DNA of 64,000 nt from Ulvibacterium sp965228935 (GTDB lineage: Bacteria; Bacteroidota; Bacteroidia; Flavobacteriales; Flavobacteriaceae), in assembly GCF_965228935.1 (NCBI RefSeq), contig NZ_OZ245846.1, positions 2,914,001-2,978,000 of the forward strand, read 5' to 3'. Shown piece by piece: positions 1-10,150 of the stretch (its first letter is position 1; each line of letters begins with the position of its first letter). A model generated the notes under the pieces. The model saw only the letters and a list, made by a program, of their open reading frames with translations, ran no database searches and was not told the origin of the DNA. Position numbers and translations under genes: made by a program.

Positions 1-234
1 TAGTTTTTTAATGGTATCCAAATGCCGATCCTCAATGGCCTTAAGAACGGATTTATATTTCCCGTCCTGTTGGGAAGCCAAATAGGCGGCCTGTAGGAGC
101 AAGTCGGTTATTCCCCCGAATGCTGAGACCACTACTACGTTTTTAGGGTTATCGCTTTGGGATACGATATCCTTTACAAGGGTTATATTTTTTGCGTTGG
201 CTACGGATGTACCACCAAATTTTAAAACTTTCAT
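1..234 (-). CDS. thrA: Aspartokinase N-terminus, probably bifunctional ThrA (partial)
   Basis: The minus strand reads 78 codons from the ATG at 234 to the window edge without a stop. The start MKVLKFGGTSVANAKNI is the nucleotide-binding entry of the aspartate kinase fold (KFGGTSV), and VVVVSAFGGITDLL follows as the second conserved block. Aspartokinase phosphorylates L-aspartate, the first step towards lysine, threonine and methionine. In Flavobacteriaceae this N-terminus is usually that of the aspartokinase/homoserine dehydrogenase fusion ThrA, but the dehydrogenase part lies outside the window, so the fusion is inferred. The gene is divergent from nnrDE, with 268 bp between them and no further gene recognised. 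Confidence 0.85.
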   Translation of the reverse strand, partial: MKVLKFGGTSVANAKNITLVKDIVSQSDNPKNVVVVSAFGGITDLLLQAAYLASQQDGKYKSVLKAIEDRHLDTIKKL

Positions 235-502
235 CTGATAAACTGCTTGAAGTTTGCTATTGATTTAAAAAGGTATGGAAAATGCGAAAACGGACGAAAA
301 TAGAATTGCTTACCCCAAAGGGGTGGTGGTGCCAAGGGTAAAAACACAATAGGTATGGAATGAAGAAACTAGCATTTGTTTGTCCGGCTTATTAAAAAGC
401 ATACTTCTTAGATAGGCCCAAATGTAGTACTTTTAGCAACCCAATCAAATGTTTGGACGAATTTTTACGGAATTGATAGTTTTGGACAAAAACCTTTGTT
501 GA

Positions 503-2053
503 ATGAAGATTTTCACGGCTGAACAAATCTATTTGGCGGACAAATCCACAATCGAAAACCAGCAAATTTCCAGTACGGAACTTATGGAAAGGGCAGTCAA
601 TGGGATTTTTGATTGGATCCATAGGCGTATGCAGGGTGCCCAGGTGAAAATTCATCTTTTCTGTGGTATCGGTAACAATGGGGGCGATGGAATTGCCGTA
701 GCCAGACATTTGCAAGACCATGGTTACAATATCGGTGTCTATGTCGTAAACTATAGCAAAAAAAGGTCTGAGGACTTCCTTGTTAATCTAGAACGATTGA
801 AGGAAAGAAAGGTTTGGCCTATTTTTTTGGAGGAAGGCTCCAACTTTCCAGAGATAGGGCGGGACGACATTATCATAGACGCTGTTTTTGGGATAGGTTT
901 AAATAGAAAGCCTGATGATTGGGTCGTTAGATTGATACAGCATCTAAACAATTCGGACGCATTCATCCTTTCCATAGATGTGCCTTCCGGATTATTTTTG
1001 GATAGGGGAGTGGCCGATAGTGAGGCTGTGGTCAGGGCCAATTACGTCTTGAGCTTTCAGGCGCCCAAATTGATTTTTTTCCTTCCCGGTACCGGCGTCT
1101 TTGTCAACAACTGGGAAGTATTGGATATCGGCTTGGATCCCAATTTTATGGCATCTACCGAAACCGCGTATGAGCTTATTGGTAAAAAGGAAATTCTGCC
1201 CCTGTACATCCCCCGGGAAAAATTTACACATAAGGGTACATACGGCCATTCTTTGATTATCGGAGGCAGCTACGGCAAGATCGGGGCGGTTACCCTTGCT
1301 TCCAGAGCTTGTCTGAAAGCGGGAAGTGGTCTGGTTACCACTTACATACCACATTGCGGCTATATTCCTTTACAAACTTCTCTTTCAGAAAACATGGTCA
1401 TAACCGACAAAGGGGAGAAATACATCGAACACATAGATTTTGAAATTGAACCAAGTGCCATAGGAATTGGGGTTGGTTTGGGTACTTCGGAGAAAACGGT
1501 AAAGGCATTTTCCGATTTTTTATCTAAAAACAAAAGACCTTTGGTCATTGATGCCGATGGACTGAATATTCTTTCCAAGAATAGGAAGTTGATGGAAAAA
1601 ATTCCTGCCCAAACCGTTCTTACGCCCCACCCCAAGGAATTGGAGAGACTAGTAGGAAGCTGGAAGGATGATTTTGACAAACTTGCCAAGGCCAAGACTT
1701 TTTCCAAAAAGTACGATTGTATCCTGGTTATAAAAGGAGCCCATACCATTACTATTTATAAGGACAAGGGATATGTAAACACTACAGGAAATCCAGGGAT
1801 GGCCACGGCAGGCAGCGGTGATGCACTTACCGGGATAATTACCGGTTTAATAGCCCAAGGATATGAGCCTTTGTCCGCAACACTATTTGGTGTCTACCTA
1901 CATGGTAGGGCAGGGGATATTGCTGTGGATAAAATGGGATATCAGGCCCTTAACGCTTCGGATATCATAATGCATATTGGCAAGGCCTATTTGGATTTGT
2001 TTGCAACACCCGAAAGAACGTCGGAGCATGTTCCGCAAGAAGATGAAAGCTAA
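503..2053 (+). CDS. nnrD: Bifunctional NAD(P)H-hydrate epimerase / ADP-dependent dehydratase
   Basis: This 516-residue cytoplasmic enzyme repairs hydrated NADH and NADPH. The N-terminal YjeF_N epimerase half (about 1-215) shows the GxGNNGGDG motif (CGIGNNGGDGIAVARHL) and a conserved DAVFGIGL block. The C-terminal ribokinase-like dehydratase half (about 225-500) shows LTPHPKELERL and the GNPGMATAGSGDALTGI motif that binds ADP and hydrated nucleotide. Length and domain order match the bacterial fusion (NnrE-NnrD, older name YjeF). It stands alone between thrA (divergent) and a convergent short gene. The start at 503 places the epimerase N-terminus MKIFTAEQI as in homologues. Confidence 0.95.
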   Translation: MKIFTAEQIYLADKSTIENQQISSTELMERAVNGIFDWIHRRMQGAQVKIHLFCGIGNNGGDGIAVARHLQDHGYNIGVYVVNYSKKRSEDFLVNLERLKERKVWPIFLEEGSNFPEIGRDDIIIDAVFGIGLNRKPDDWVVRLIQHLNNSDAFILSIDVPSGLFLDRGVADSEAVVRANYVLSFQAPKLIFFLPGTGVFVNNWEVLDIGLDPNFMASTETAYELIGKKEILPLYIPREKFTHKGTYGHSLIIGGSYGKIGAVTLASRACLKAGSGLVTTYIPHCGYIPLQTSLSENMVITDKGEKYIEHIDFEIEPSAIGIGVGLGTSEKTVKAFSDFLSKNKRPLVIDADGLNILSKNRKLMEKIPAQTVLTPHPKELERLVGSWKDDFDKLAKAKTFSKKYDCILVIKGAHTITIYKDKGYVNTTGNPGMATAGSGDALTGIITGLIAQGYEPLSATLFGVYLHGRAGDIAVDKMGYQALNASDIIMHIGKAYLDLFATPERTSEHVPQEDES

Positions 2054-2076
2054 AAGGCAATAACCACATAAAGGGT

Positions 2077-2478
2077 CTATTTTACTTTTACCCTTTGCTT
2101 AACCCAGGCCAGAGCGTTATCGAACTCAATAAAAAACTTCATGGGTTTTTTATAGAACAGTTTTTCTATTTTGAAGTTATGCATATCAACCTCCTTTACC
2201 GAGACTATGGCAAAGGCCTTTAGGTTTTCCAATTCCCTCAAGTAGTTATAAATAGTGGGGTCTATGGCATAGGAATGCTTCCGAAGACTAATAAAGCCAA
2301 AATTTTTGCCCCTAAAATGGATTTCCGATATTCCAATAATTTGATAGGCGCGTTCCAGTGTCAATGTAGATCCCTCATCAAAAATGGAAACCATATAATT
2401 ATCGTACACCTGCACTTTTCCAATCTCCAATTGATACTCTCTGACAATCACTGTCTTTTTTGGCTGTCCCACTTTCAT
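2077..2478 (-). CDS. Conserved-type small cytoplasmic protein, function unknown
   Basis: This is a 133-residue soluble protein with no signal peptide or membrane segment. It alternates hydrophobic beta strands (YQLEIGKVQVYDNYMVSIFDEG, given here only as a region near residues 15-36) with a C-terminal helix ending in FDNALAWVKQRVKVK. The overall pattern resembles the short STAS/SpoIIAA-like proteins common in Flavobacteriaceae, but no catalytic motif is visible, so I leave the function open. It converges on nnrDE with a 23-bp gap and lies downstream of clpC on the same strand, beyond the clpC terminator. Confidence 0.6.
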   Translation of the reverse strand: MKVGQPKKTVIVREYQLEIGKVQVYDNYMVSIFDEGSTLTLERAYQIIGISEIHFRGKNFGFISLRKHSYAIDPTIYNYLRELENLKAFAIVSVKEVDMHNFKIEKLFYKKPMKFFIEFDNALAWVKQRVKVK

Positions 2479-2629
2479 TTCATATGTTTAATAGTGTCTA
2501 GAACGAAAGTAGATGTAAGCCCAGATTTTCTATAAAAAATTAGATTAAAGGCTTAAATATCGTTTATATTGCTTTTCACAGGTACTTCACGTATTTTATT
2601 TCCTACACGCTTCGTTTAAGGACATAAAA

Positions 2630-2657
2630 AAAGGAGCCATACGAGTATGGCTCCTTT
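2630..2657 (-). terminator. Rho-independent terminator of clpC
   Basis: There is a perfect 13-bp inverted repeat, AAAGGAGCCATAC and its complement, separated by 2 nt. On the minus strand it is followed by a run of T residues (the A-run at 2626-2632 on the plus strand). It sits 23 bp past the clpC stop codon. Confidence 0.85.
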
Positions 2658-2680
2658 GTCTAAAATATATTGTGTATTCT

Positions 2681-5230
2681 TTAGGTGTTGGAGGATTTCT
2701 CGGCCTTTTTAATGGTGATGGTAAGTTCATCATTCTTTTTGTCCAAATCCATCTGAATGCTGTCGCCTTCCTCCAATTTGGAATTGACGATTTCCTCTGC
2801 CAAGGCGTCCTCTATATACTTCTGTATGGCCCTTTTTAAGGGTCTGGCCCCATATTGCTTGTCAAATCCTTTTTCCGCGATATAATCCTTGGCCTTTACC
2901 GTAAGTTTAAGATTGTAGCCTATATCCTTTATTCGCGCGAACAGCTTATCCAATTCAATGTCTATAATCTTATGAATATGTTCTCGCTCCAATGGATTAA
3001 ACACGATAACATCGTCTATACGGTTTAGAAACTCCGGAGCAAAGGCCTTTTTAAGGGCACTTTCTATCACGCTTTTATGGTGGCTGTCCTCTTGGGCCTT
3101 TTTAGCCGCGGTTCCAAAACCTACACCTTGTCCAAAATCCTTTAACTGTCTTGCACCGATGTTGGAAGTCATAATAATAATGGTGTTCCTAAAATCTATT
3201 TTTCGGCCCAGACTATCGGTCAGGTAACCATCATCCAAAACCTGCAAGAGCATATTGAACACATCCGGGTGCGCCTTTTCCACCTCGTCCAATAGGATTA
3301 CGGAATACGGCTTTCTTCGAACCTTTTCCGTAAGCTGTCCGCCTTCTTCGTAACCAACGTATCCCGGAGGTGCCCCAACCAATCTTGATATGGCGAATTT
3401 TTCCATGTATTCGCTCATGTCTATTCGAATAAGTGCATCTTCGGAATCGAACAGTTCCTTGGCCAATACCTTGGCCAATTGCGTTTTTCCTACCCCGGTC
3501 TGTCCCAAGAAGATAAAGGAGCCAATGGGTTTGTTGGGATCCTTGAGTCCGGCCCTGTTTCTTTGGATGGCCTTGGCCACTTTTGCCACGGCTTCATCCT
3601 GACCGATTACATTGGCTTTTATCAATTCGGGCAACTCGGCCAACTTATTACTTTCCGTCTGGGCAATTCTATTTACTGGGATACCACTCATCATGGACAC
3701 CACATCTGCCACATTGTCCTCGGTCACCGTTTCTTTGTGCTGCTTGCTGTCTTCCTCCCATTTCTCCTGGGCCGTGGTCAGATCCTTTTCCAGACGCTTT
3801 TCATCGTCCCTTAATTTGGCGGCCTCTTCATATTTTTGTTTTTTGACCACACTGTTTTTCAGTTCACGGACATCCTCCAATTGTTTTTCCAGTTCTAATA
3901 TCTGTTTGGGGACATCCATATTTACGATGTGTACGCGTGACCCTGCTTCATCCATGGCGTCTATGGCCTTGTCCGGAAGAAACCGATCCGTCATATATCG
4001 ATTGGTCAATTTTACGCAGGCAACAATGGCCTCGTTCGTATATTCCACATTGTGGTGGTCTTCATACTTCTCTTTGATATTCCGAAGAATCTCAATGGTC
4101 TCCTCAACCGAGGTGGGCTCTACGATGACCTTTTGGAAACGTCTTTCCAGTGCACCGTCCTTTTCAATATACTGTCTGTATTCGTCTAAAGTAGTGGCAC
4201 CGATACATTGGATCTCTCCTCGGGCAAGTGCCGGTTTAAACATATTGGAGGCATCCAAACTTCCGGTAGCTCCTCCGGCACCGACTATCGTATGAATTTC
4301 ATCTATGAAAAGGATAACGTCGTCATTCTTTTCAAGCTCGTTCATAACCGCCTTCATGCGTTCCTCAAACTGCCCCCGATATTTTGTACCGGCGACCAGG
4401 GATGCCAAATCCAAGGTCACTACCCGTTTATTATATAATATTCGGGATACTTTCTTATTTATTATACGGAGGGCCAGACCTTCGGCAATAGCACTCTTGC
4501 CTACTCCGGGTTCCCCGATCAAAAGGGGATTGTTCTTCTTGCGCCTACTCAATATCTGGGACACCCGTTCTATTTCCTTTTCCCTGCCGACCACCGGATC
4601 AAGCCGATTTTCCTCTGCTAACCGGGTAAGGTCTCTTCCAAAATTGTCCAGAACCGGGGTTTTGGATTTTTTATTCCCTTTTTGTCCGGAAGAGGTTCCA
4701 AAAGTACTTTCCTTTCCTTCGGCGGCGTCATCGGAATCGCTTGGAAACGATTCGGAAGTAGGGGCATCCACAATATCATCATCACTGGTAATCATGAATT
4801 TGAATTGTTCCTTTACGCCATCATAATCCACTTTTAACTTGTGCAGAAGTTTAGTGGTAGGATCATTTTCGTTGCGCAATATGCACAATAGCAAGTGCGC
4901 TGTGTTTATGGAAGAACTTTGAAAGAGCTTAGCCTCAAGAAACGTTGTCTTCAAGGCACGCTCCGCCTGTCTGGTCAAATGCAGATTTTTCTTGTCTTTT
5001 TGTATGCCGCTAGGGTTTGGGTTGGAAGGGCTCAGAATCTCGACCTTTCTTCGTAGATGGTCCAGGTCCACATCAAGGGCATCCAATATGCTGATGGCTT
5101 TTCCGTTACCATCTCGCAAAAGTCCCAACATCAAATGTTCGGTACCAATAAAGTCATGCCCGAGTCTTAATGCTTCCTCTTTACTGTAAGCGATCACATC
5201 CTTGACCCTAGGTGAAAAATTATCATCCAT
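2681..5230 (-). CDS. clpC: ATP-dependent Clp protease ATP-binding subunit ClpC
   Basis: This 849-residue Hsp100 unfoldase feeds substrates to ClpP. Two Clp_N repeats (about 1-145) begin with FSPRVKDVIAYSKEEALRLG. A Ser/Asp-rich linker (about 150-190) follows, then AAA domain 1 with Walker A GEPGVGKS (239-246) and Walker B VILFIDEIHT. The M-domain contains a UVR-like motif (YEEAAKLRDDEKRLEKDL), which separates ClpC from ClpA and ClpB. AAA domain 2 has Walker A GQTGVGKT and ends with the usual C-terminal D2-small domain. The gene is transcribed alone, divergent from gyrA across 259 bp, and ends in a clear hairpin. Confidence 0.97.
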   Translation of the reverse strand: MDDNFSPRVKDVIAYSKEEALRLGHDFIGTEHLMLGLLRDGNGKAISILDALDVDLDHLRRKVEILSPSNPNPSGIQKDKKNLHLTRQAERALKTTFLEAKLFQSSSINTAHLLLCILRNENDPTTKLLHKLKVDYDGVKEQFKFMITSDDDIVDAPTSESFPSDSDDAAEGKESTFGTSSGQKGNKKSKTPVLDNFGRDLTRLAEENRLDPVVGREKEIERVSQILSRRKKNNPLLIGEPGVGKSAIAEGLALRIINKKVSRILYNKRVVTLDLASLVAGTKYRGQFEERMKAVMNELEKNDDVILFIDEIHTIVGAGGATGSLDASNMFKPALARGEIQCIGATTLDEYRQYIEKDGALERRFQKVIVEPTSVEETIEILRNIKEKYEDHHNVEYTNEAIVACVKLTNRYMTDRFLPDKAIDAMDEAGSRVHIVNMDVPKQILELEKQLEDVRELKNSVVKKQKYEEAAKLRDDEKRLEKDLTTAQEKWEEDSKQHKETVTEDNVADVVSMMSGIPVNRIAQTESNKLAELPELIKANVIGQDEAVAKVAKAIQRNRAGLKDPNKPIGSFIFLGQTGVGKTQLAKVLAKELFDSEDALIRIDMSEYMEKFAISRLVGAPPGYVGYEEGGQLTEKVRRKPYSVILLDEVEKAHPDVFNMLLQVLDDGYLTDSLGRKIDFRNTIIIMTSNIGARQLKDFGQGVGFGTAAKKAQEDSHHKSVIESALKKAFAPEFLNRIDDVIVFNPLEREHIHKIIDIELDKLFARIKDIGYNLKLTVKAKDYIAEKGFDKQYGARPLKRAIQKYIEDALAEEIVNSKLEEGDSIQMDLDKKNDELTITIKKAEKSSNT

Positions 5231-5489
5231 AGAAATTTTCTTTCATCTATAAAATTAGTAAATCTAGACTTATCTCGGACAAATACCGTACCTATATTCG
5301 ATAAACTAGTCCTAAATGACGAAAAAAGCATTGATTTACAAAATAATTAACAGTGGAATTATCAACGAAAATGGGGGGTCAAAGTGTTGATAAATTATTG
5401 AATAAAGTGCTCCGAACATGCTTTAAAAGCCTCTATTTTCCGTATATTGGCATGCTTTTTTAATGAACTAAAAGAACAAGATTTTTATA

Positions 5490-8027
5490 ATGGCTGAAGG
5501 AGAAAAATTGATTCCTATCAACATTGAGGACGAAATGAAATCTGCCTACATTGATTACTCAATGTCGGTCATTGTGTCACGTGCATTACCGGATGTCAGG
5601 GACGGTTTAAAACCGGTGCACCGAAGGGTTTTGTACGGCATGCACGAATTGGGGGTCAGGTCGAATAGTGCCCATAAAAAATCCGCTCGTATTGTCGGGG
5701 AGGTTTTGGGTAAATATCACCCCCACGGGGACACCTCTGTGTATGACACCATGGTTCGGATGGCACAGGAATGGAGTCTACGCTATATGCTGGTAGACGG
5801 CCAAGGAAATTTTGGCTCCATAGATGGGGATAGTCCTGCGGCAATGCGTTATACCGAAGCACGTATGCGTAAAATCGCTGACGAAATGTTAGCGGATATC
5901 GATAAGGACACGGTAGACCATCAACTTAATTTTGATGACTCCCTGGAAGAACCTACCGTATTGCCTACACGGATTCCTAATTTATTGGTCAACGGAGCAT
6001 CCGGTATCGCCGTGGGAATGGCTACGAATATGCCACCCCATAATCTTTCCGAGGTAGTCGAGGGCACGGTTGCCTTTATAGATAATCCCGATATAGAAAT
6101 TGATGAACTTATCACCCATATCAAGGCACCTGATTTCCCTACCGGGGGAATCATCTACGGTTATGACGGGGTTAAGGAAGCTTTTCATACAGGTCGGGGA
6201 AGGGTAAAGATTCGCGCAAAGGCCAATATCGAAGAGGTTCAGGGCAGGGAATGCATTGTGGTCACCGAAATTCCGTTTCAGGTGAACAAAGCGGACATGA
6301 TCAAGAAGACGGCCGATTTAATCAATGATAAGAAAATAGATGGTATTTCGAGTATACGAGACGAATCCGATAGAAAAGGTATGCGTATCGTATACATTTT
6401 AAAGCGGGATGCCATTCCCAATATTGTACTGAACACGCTTTATAAATATACTGCATTACAATCCTCCTTTAGTGTAAATAACATAGCCCTTGTCAAAGGA
6501 CGGCCGCAATTGCTCAACATTAAGGAAATGATTCATCATTTTGTTGAGCACAGGCATGAGGTGGTCGTAAGGCGTACCAAGTTTGAACTGAAAAAAGCGG
6601 AGGATAGGGCGCACATCTTAGAAGGTCTTATCATAGCATCGGATAATATAGACGAAGTCATTGCCATTATCCGAGGTTCTTCCAATGCCGATGAAGCCCG
6701 TGAAAATTTGATGGAACGGTTTAAGCTGACCGAGATTCAGTCCAAGGCCATCGTGGAAATGCGTTTGCGTCAATTGACCGGTCTGGAGCAGGACAAGCTA
6801 CGTTCAGAATACGATGAGATTATTAAGACAATTGCCGACCTTAAAGATATCCTGGACAAGAAGGAACGAAGGATGCAGATCATTAAGGATGAACTTTTGG
6901 AGGTAAACGAAAAATATGGGGATGAAAGAAGGTCTGAAATCAATTTTGCTGGCGGTGATCTGAGCATAGAGGATATGATTCCGGACGAACAAGTGGTCAT
7001 CACAATTTCACATGCCGGTTACATCAAGAGAACTCCATTGACAGAGTACAAAACCCAAAATAGAGGTGGGGTTGGCCAAAAGGCTTCCTCCACAAGGAAT
7101 GAGGATTTTTTGGAGTATCTTTTTGTTGGGACCAACCATCAATACATGTTGTTCTTTACCCAGAAAGGAAAATGTTTCTGGATGCGGGTCTATGAAATAC
7201 CGGAAGGAAGTAGAACTTCCAAGGGAAGAGCGATACAAAATCTTATAAATATTGAACAAGACGATAATGTAAAGGCATTTATCTGTACCAGGGACCTTAA
7301 GGATGAAGACTATGTAAATAGTCATTATGTGATAATGGCCACTAAAAAGGGTGTTGTAAAGAAGACCTCCCTAGAGCAATATTCCCGACCCAGACAAAAT
7401 GGAATCAACGCCATTGGTATCCGAGAGGGAGATGAGCTTTTGGAAGCCAAACTTACTACAGGGACAAGTCAAATACTATTGGGTTTGAAGTCCGGTAAGG
7501 CCATACGATTCGAAGAGAGTAAGACCAGACCCATGGGTAGAAATGCCTCAGGGGTTCGAGGTATTACCTTGGCCGATGATAATGATGAAGTAATCGGTAT
7601 GATTTCGGTACATAATTTTGATGAGGACATTTTGGTGGTTTCCGAGAACGGTTACGGAAAACGATCAAGTATCGATGACTATAGGATTACCAATAGGGGA
7701 GGAAAAGGAGTAAAGACCATCTCCATTACGGAAAAGACGGGAGGCCTTGTGGCCATCAAAAATGTGTCCGATTCGGACGACTTGATGATTATTAATAAAT
7801 CGGGTATCGCCATTAGAATGGGTGTTGAGGATTTAAGGGTAATGGGAAGGGCCACACAGGGTGTAAAACTCATTAATCTTAAAGATAGCGACTCCATAGC
7901 CGCGGTTGCCAAGGTTATGAAGGATGAAGATGAATTGGACGATACGGATATCCTTGATATTGAGGTAAATACGGAAGATGGCACGGCTCTTGATAATGGA
8001 AGTCCCGGAGAATCAAAAGAGGAATAA
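5490..8027 (+). CDS. gyrA: DNA gyrase subunit A
   Basis: This 845-residue type II topoisomerase subunit cuts and rejoins DNA during negative supercoiling. The winged-helix domain contains the catalytic tyrosine (AAMRYTEAR, Tyr121). The quinolone-determining segment reads HPHGDTSVYD (78-87), with Thr at the position of E. coli Ser83, which is common in flavobacteria and not by itself a resistance mutation. The C-terminal beta-pinwheel carries a GyrA-box form (TQNRGGVGQK) and several repeats of the GxxxR type. The acidic tail (DEDELDDTDILD) is typical. The TPR gene follows 33 bp downstream on the same strand without a visible terminator, so co-transcription is likely. Confidence 0.98.
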   Translation: MAEGEKLIPINIEDEMKSAYIDYSMSVIVSRALPDVRDGLKPVHRRVLYGMHELGVRSNSAHKKSARIVGEVLGKYHPHGDTSVYDTMVRMAQEWSLRYMLVDGQGNFGSIDGDSPAAMRYTEARMRKIADEMLADIDKDTVDHQLNFDDSLEEPTVLPTRIPNLLVNGASGIAVGMATNMPPHNLSEVVEGTVAFIDNPDIEIDELITHIKAPDFPTGGIIYGYDGVKEAFHTGRGRVKIRAKANIEEVQGRECIVVTEIPFQVNKADMIKKTADLINDKKIDGISSIRDESDRKGMRIVYILKRDAIPNIVLNTLYKYTALQSSFSVNNIALVKGRPQLLNIKEMIHHFVEHRHEVVVRRTKFELKKAEDRAHILEGLIIASDNIDEVIAIIRGSSNADEARENLMERFKLTEIQSKAIVEMRLRQLTGLEQDKLRSEYDEIIKTIADLKDILDKKERRMQIIKDELLEVNEKYGDERRSEINFAGGDLSIEDMIPDEQVVITISHAGYIKRTPLTEYKTQNRGGVGQKASSTRNEDFLEYLFVGTNHQYMLFFTQKGKCFWMRVYEIPEGSRTSKGRAIQNLINIEQDDNVKAFICTRDLKDEDYVNSHYVIMATKKGVVKKTSLEQYSRPRQNGINAIGIREGDELLEAKLTTGTSQILLGLKSGKAIRFEESKTRPMGRNASGVRGITLADDNDEVIGMISVHNFDEDILVVSENGYGKRSSIDDYRITNRGGKGVKTISITEKTGGLVAIKNVSDSDDLMIINKSGIAIRMGVEDLRVMGRATQGVKLINLKDSDSIAAVAKVMKDEDELDDTDILDIEVNTEDGTALDNGSPGESKEE

Positions 8028-8060
8028 TCAATAAACACTAATAATTTAATTAATCCAAAA

Positions 8061-9323
8061 ATGAAAACTAAAATTATATTGATGGCGGCCATGTCATTTG
8101 CATTGGTCGGATTTGCCCAGAAGGGCGAGTTAAAAACTGCCGAGAAGGCCTTGAAGGGCGGTGATGCGGTCGCCGCAAAAACTGCCTTGGACGGTATTTC
8201 CGGAATGATTTCCGGAACGGATGCAAAAGTGCAGGCCCAGTATTATTTTTTAAGGGGAAAGGCTTTAGCGGATTTGTTCGAAAAGGGAGATAATAGTGCC
8301 TTTGATGAAGCGGCTTCTTCCTTTCAAAAGGTCATTGATGTGGAAGCCGAAAGCAGAAAACTTAAGTACACCAGTGAGACCAGGCAACGTTTGAAAAAAC
8401 TATCTGCGGACTTGGTAAACTCCGCGGTCGAGGATAATGGCAACAAGAAGTTCAAGGAAGCTGCGGAAAAATTGTATATGAGCTATAAAATTAGTCCGGA
8501 AGATACCACCTATCTCTACTATGCGGCTAGTAGTGCGGTAAACGGCGGTCATTATGAGGAGGCCTTAAAATATTATGATGAGCTCCAAAGCATTGGTTAC
8601 GATGGTAGTGGGGTGGTCTATAAGGCAACCAATGTTGCCACAGGTGAAGTTGAGGCCATGGACAAAGTACAACGTGACCTTATGGTCAAATCCGGAACAT
8701 TTAAGGATCCTATTGATGAGACTACACCGTCAAAAAAAGCGGAAATCGTTAAGAATGCCGCTTTGATCTATACCCAGTTGGGGCAAAATGACAAGGCCGT
8801 GGAAGCGTTTAAAAAAGCCAGGGCAGACAATCCGGGTGATGTAAACCTTGTTCTTAGCGAGGCGAACCTATACTATAAAATGGGCGACAAGGATAAGTTT
8901 AAGACGCTTATGGCGGAAGCTGCCGATATGGCCCCTGACAATCCCGATTTGCACTATAACATTGGTGTGATCAATATGGAACAGGGCAATTTGGAAGAAG
9001 CGCGCGCTTCCTATAAAAAGGCTTTGGAAATCAATCCCGGTTATACCAACGCACAGTTGAACCTTTCTACCACATATGTAAACGAGGGCAACGGTCTTAT
9101 AGACGAGATGAATTCCTTGGGGAGTTCCAAGGCGGATATTGCCCGTTACGAGGAACTAAAGGAGAAAAAAGATGGTTTGTTCAATCAAGGTGCCTCGGTT
9201 TTGGAAGAAGCTTTGAAGTCAAACCCCGATAATCAGGGTATTTTAACACAATTGAAAAATATCTATGGCGCCATGGGTGACAATGATAATTTCATGAGAA
9301 TCAAGAAATTGTTGGGGGAGTAG
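8061..9323 (+). CDS. Exported tetratricopeptide-repeat protein
   Basis: This 420-residue protein has an N-terminal signal peptide (MKTKIILMAAMSFALVGFAQ, cleavage after GFA), so it is probably periplasmic. Several TPR units are readable, for example ALIYTQLGQNDKAVEAFKKA, and the two consecutive units around residues 265-335 that contain DNPDLHYNIGVINMEQGNLE and ALEINPGYTNAQLNLS. TPRs form protein-binding superhelices; the partner cannot be read from sequence. The position directly behind gyrA is conserved in many flavobacteria, but I know of no functional link. A bidirectional hairpin follows. Confidence 0.85.
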   Translation: MKTKIILMAAMSFALVGFAQKGELKTAEKALKGGDAVAAKTALDGISGMISGTDAKVQAQYYFLRGKALADLFEKGDNSAFDEAASSFQKVIDVEAESRKLKYTSETRQRLKKLSADLVNSAVEDNGNKKFKEAAEKLYMSYKISPEDTTYLYYAASSAVNGGHYEEALKYYDELQSIGYDGSGVVYKATNVATGEVEAMDKVQRDLMVKSGTFKDPIDETTPSKKAEIVKNAALIYTQLGQNDKAVEAFKKARADNPGDVNLVLSEANLYYKMGDKDKFKTLMAEAADMAPDNPDLHYNIGVINMEQGNLEEARASYKKALEINPGYTNAQLNLSTTYVNEGNGLIDEMNSLGSSKADIARYEELKEKKDGLFNQGASVLEEALKSNPDNQGILTQLKNIYGAMGDNDNFMRIKKLLGE

Positions 9324-9347
9324 GTAGTATTTCCAACATTCCCATAT

Positions 9348-9379
9348 AAAAAACCGGGTCGTATGGCCCGGTTTTTTTT
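9348..9379. terminator. Bidirectional terminator between the TPR gene and NlpC/P60
   Basis: The arms AAAAAACCGGG and CCCGGTTTTTT flank an 8-nt loop, with T-runs on both strands. The genes on either side converge. The plus-strand T-run overlaps the stop codon of the NlpC/P60 gene. Confidence 0.85.
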
Positions 9380-10136
9380 ATACAATCTTTTTGATTACCC
9401 TAAGATTATGGGTGTAATTTCCGGTATCTGTATTGAAGATACCGGTATGATCCAAACGATCTAAGCGGACTTTACCGTGGACATGAATTATGTAGTTGTT
9501 TTTCATAATGATGCCCACGTGGAAAATTTCGCCTTCAGCATTATCAAAAAAAGCAAGATCCCCAGGTTCGCTTTCCTCTATAAAACTTAAGGCATCACCT
9601 TGGCCGGATTGCTCAAGGGCACTTCGGTACAATTGATATCCACATAGTTTATAGACCAATTGGGTGAATCCGGAACAATCCAGGCCAAAAGGGGTTTTAC
9701 CACCTAATAGGTAAGGTGCATTAAGATACATCAACGCAGTGCCTACAATAGCGGACTTTTCCTTTTTACCCTCCATATAAACCCCTTCAAAAGTATGGGG
9801 TAGGGTGGGGGTTTTTACAATACAAGAGCCTAATACAATGGGAATCAAAGCGGAATTGTCCGATGTCATATAAGAAACGAGATCTGTACTGTATTTTGGA
9901 GTTTCGAAAGTGTTGATTTTCTTATATTCCGTTTCATCGATAAGGGAAATCTGATTATTGCTTACCCACCCTTCACACCCATCAAAAGCATTGCGGATTC
10001 TGCTCCATAGTTTTCTTTGCTCCAAGACCTTGAAATGCTCGCCATATAACAATTGGGAAATCATAGGTGATGTATCATCGGCCGAGGATTTCACGGCGAC
10101 TATACTAAGGTGGCAAATACCGTATTGCATGGGCAT
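9378..10136 (-). CDS. NlpC/P60 family cysteine peptidase
   Basis: This protein of about 252 residues is a putative gamma-D-glutamyl-diamino-acid endopeptidase acting on peptidoglycan peptides. The C-terminal NlpC/P60 domain shows the catalytic cysteine in GLDCSGFTQLVY and the catalytic histidine in FHVGIIMKNNYIIHVHG. The N-terminal part (about 1-110) has the look of SH3b-type repeats (EHFKVLEQRKLWSRIR, EGWVSNNQ), as in YkfC-like enzymes. I place the start at MPMQYGICHL, 14 bp after the upstream thiolase stop; a longer in-frame reading would run back into the thiolase gene and lacks family similarity. There is no signal peptide, which fits a cytoplasmic recycling enzyme. It is probably in an operon with the thiolase gene. 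Confidence 0.85.
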   Translation of the reverse strand: MPMQYGICHLSIVAVKSSADDTSPMISQLLYGEHFKVLEQRKLWSRIRNAFDGCEGWVSNNQISLIDETEYKKINTFETPKYSTDLVSYMTSDNSALIPIVLGSCIVKTPTLPHTFEGVYMEGKKEKSAIVGTALMYLNAPYLLGGKTPFGLDCSGFTQLVYKLCGYQLYRSALEQSGQGDALSFIEESEPGDLAFFDNAEGEIFHVGIIMKNNYIIHVHGKVRLDRLDHTGIFNTDTGNYTHNLRVIKKIV

Positions 10137-10150
10137 TAAGCGGTGGTCGA

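Noticed and set aside
3612..4295. A 227-codon frame antisense to clpC
   Set aside because: It mirrors the coding frame of clpC, has serine-rich low-complexity composition, and shows no family motif.
5727..5750. Quinolone-resistance mutation in gyrA (Thr at the Ser83 position)
   Set aside because: Threonine at this place is the common wild-type state in flavobacteria; no resistance is implied.
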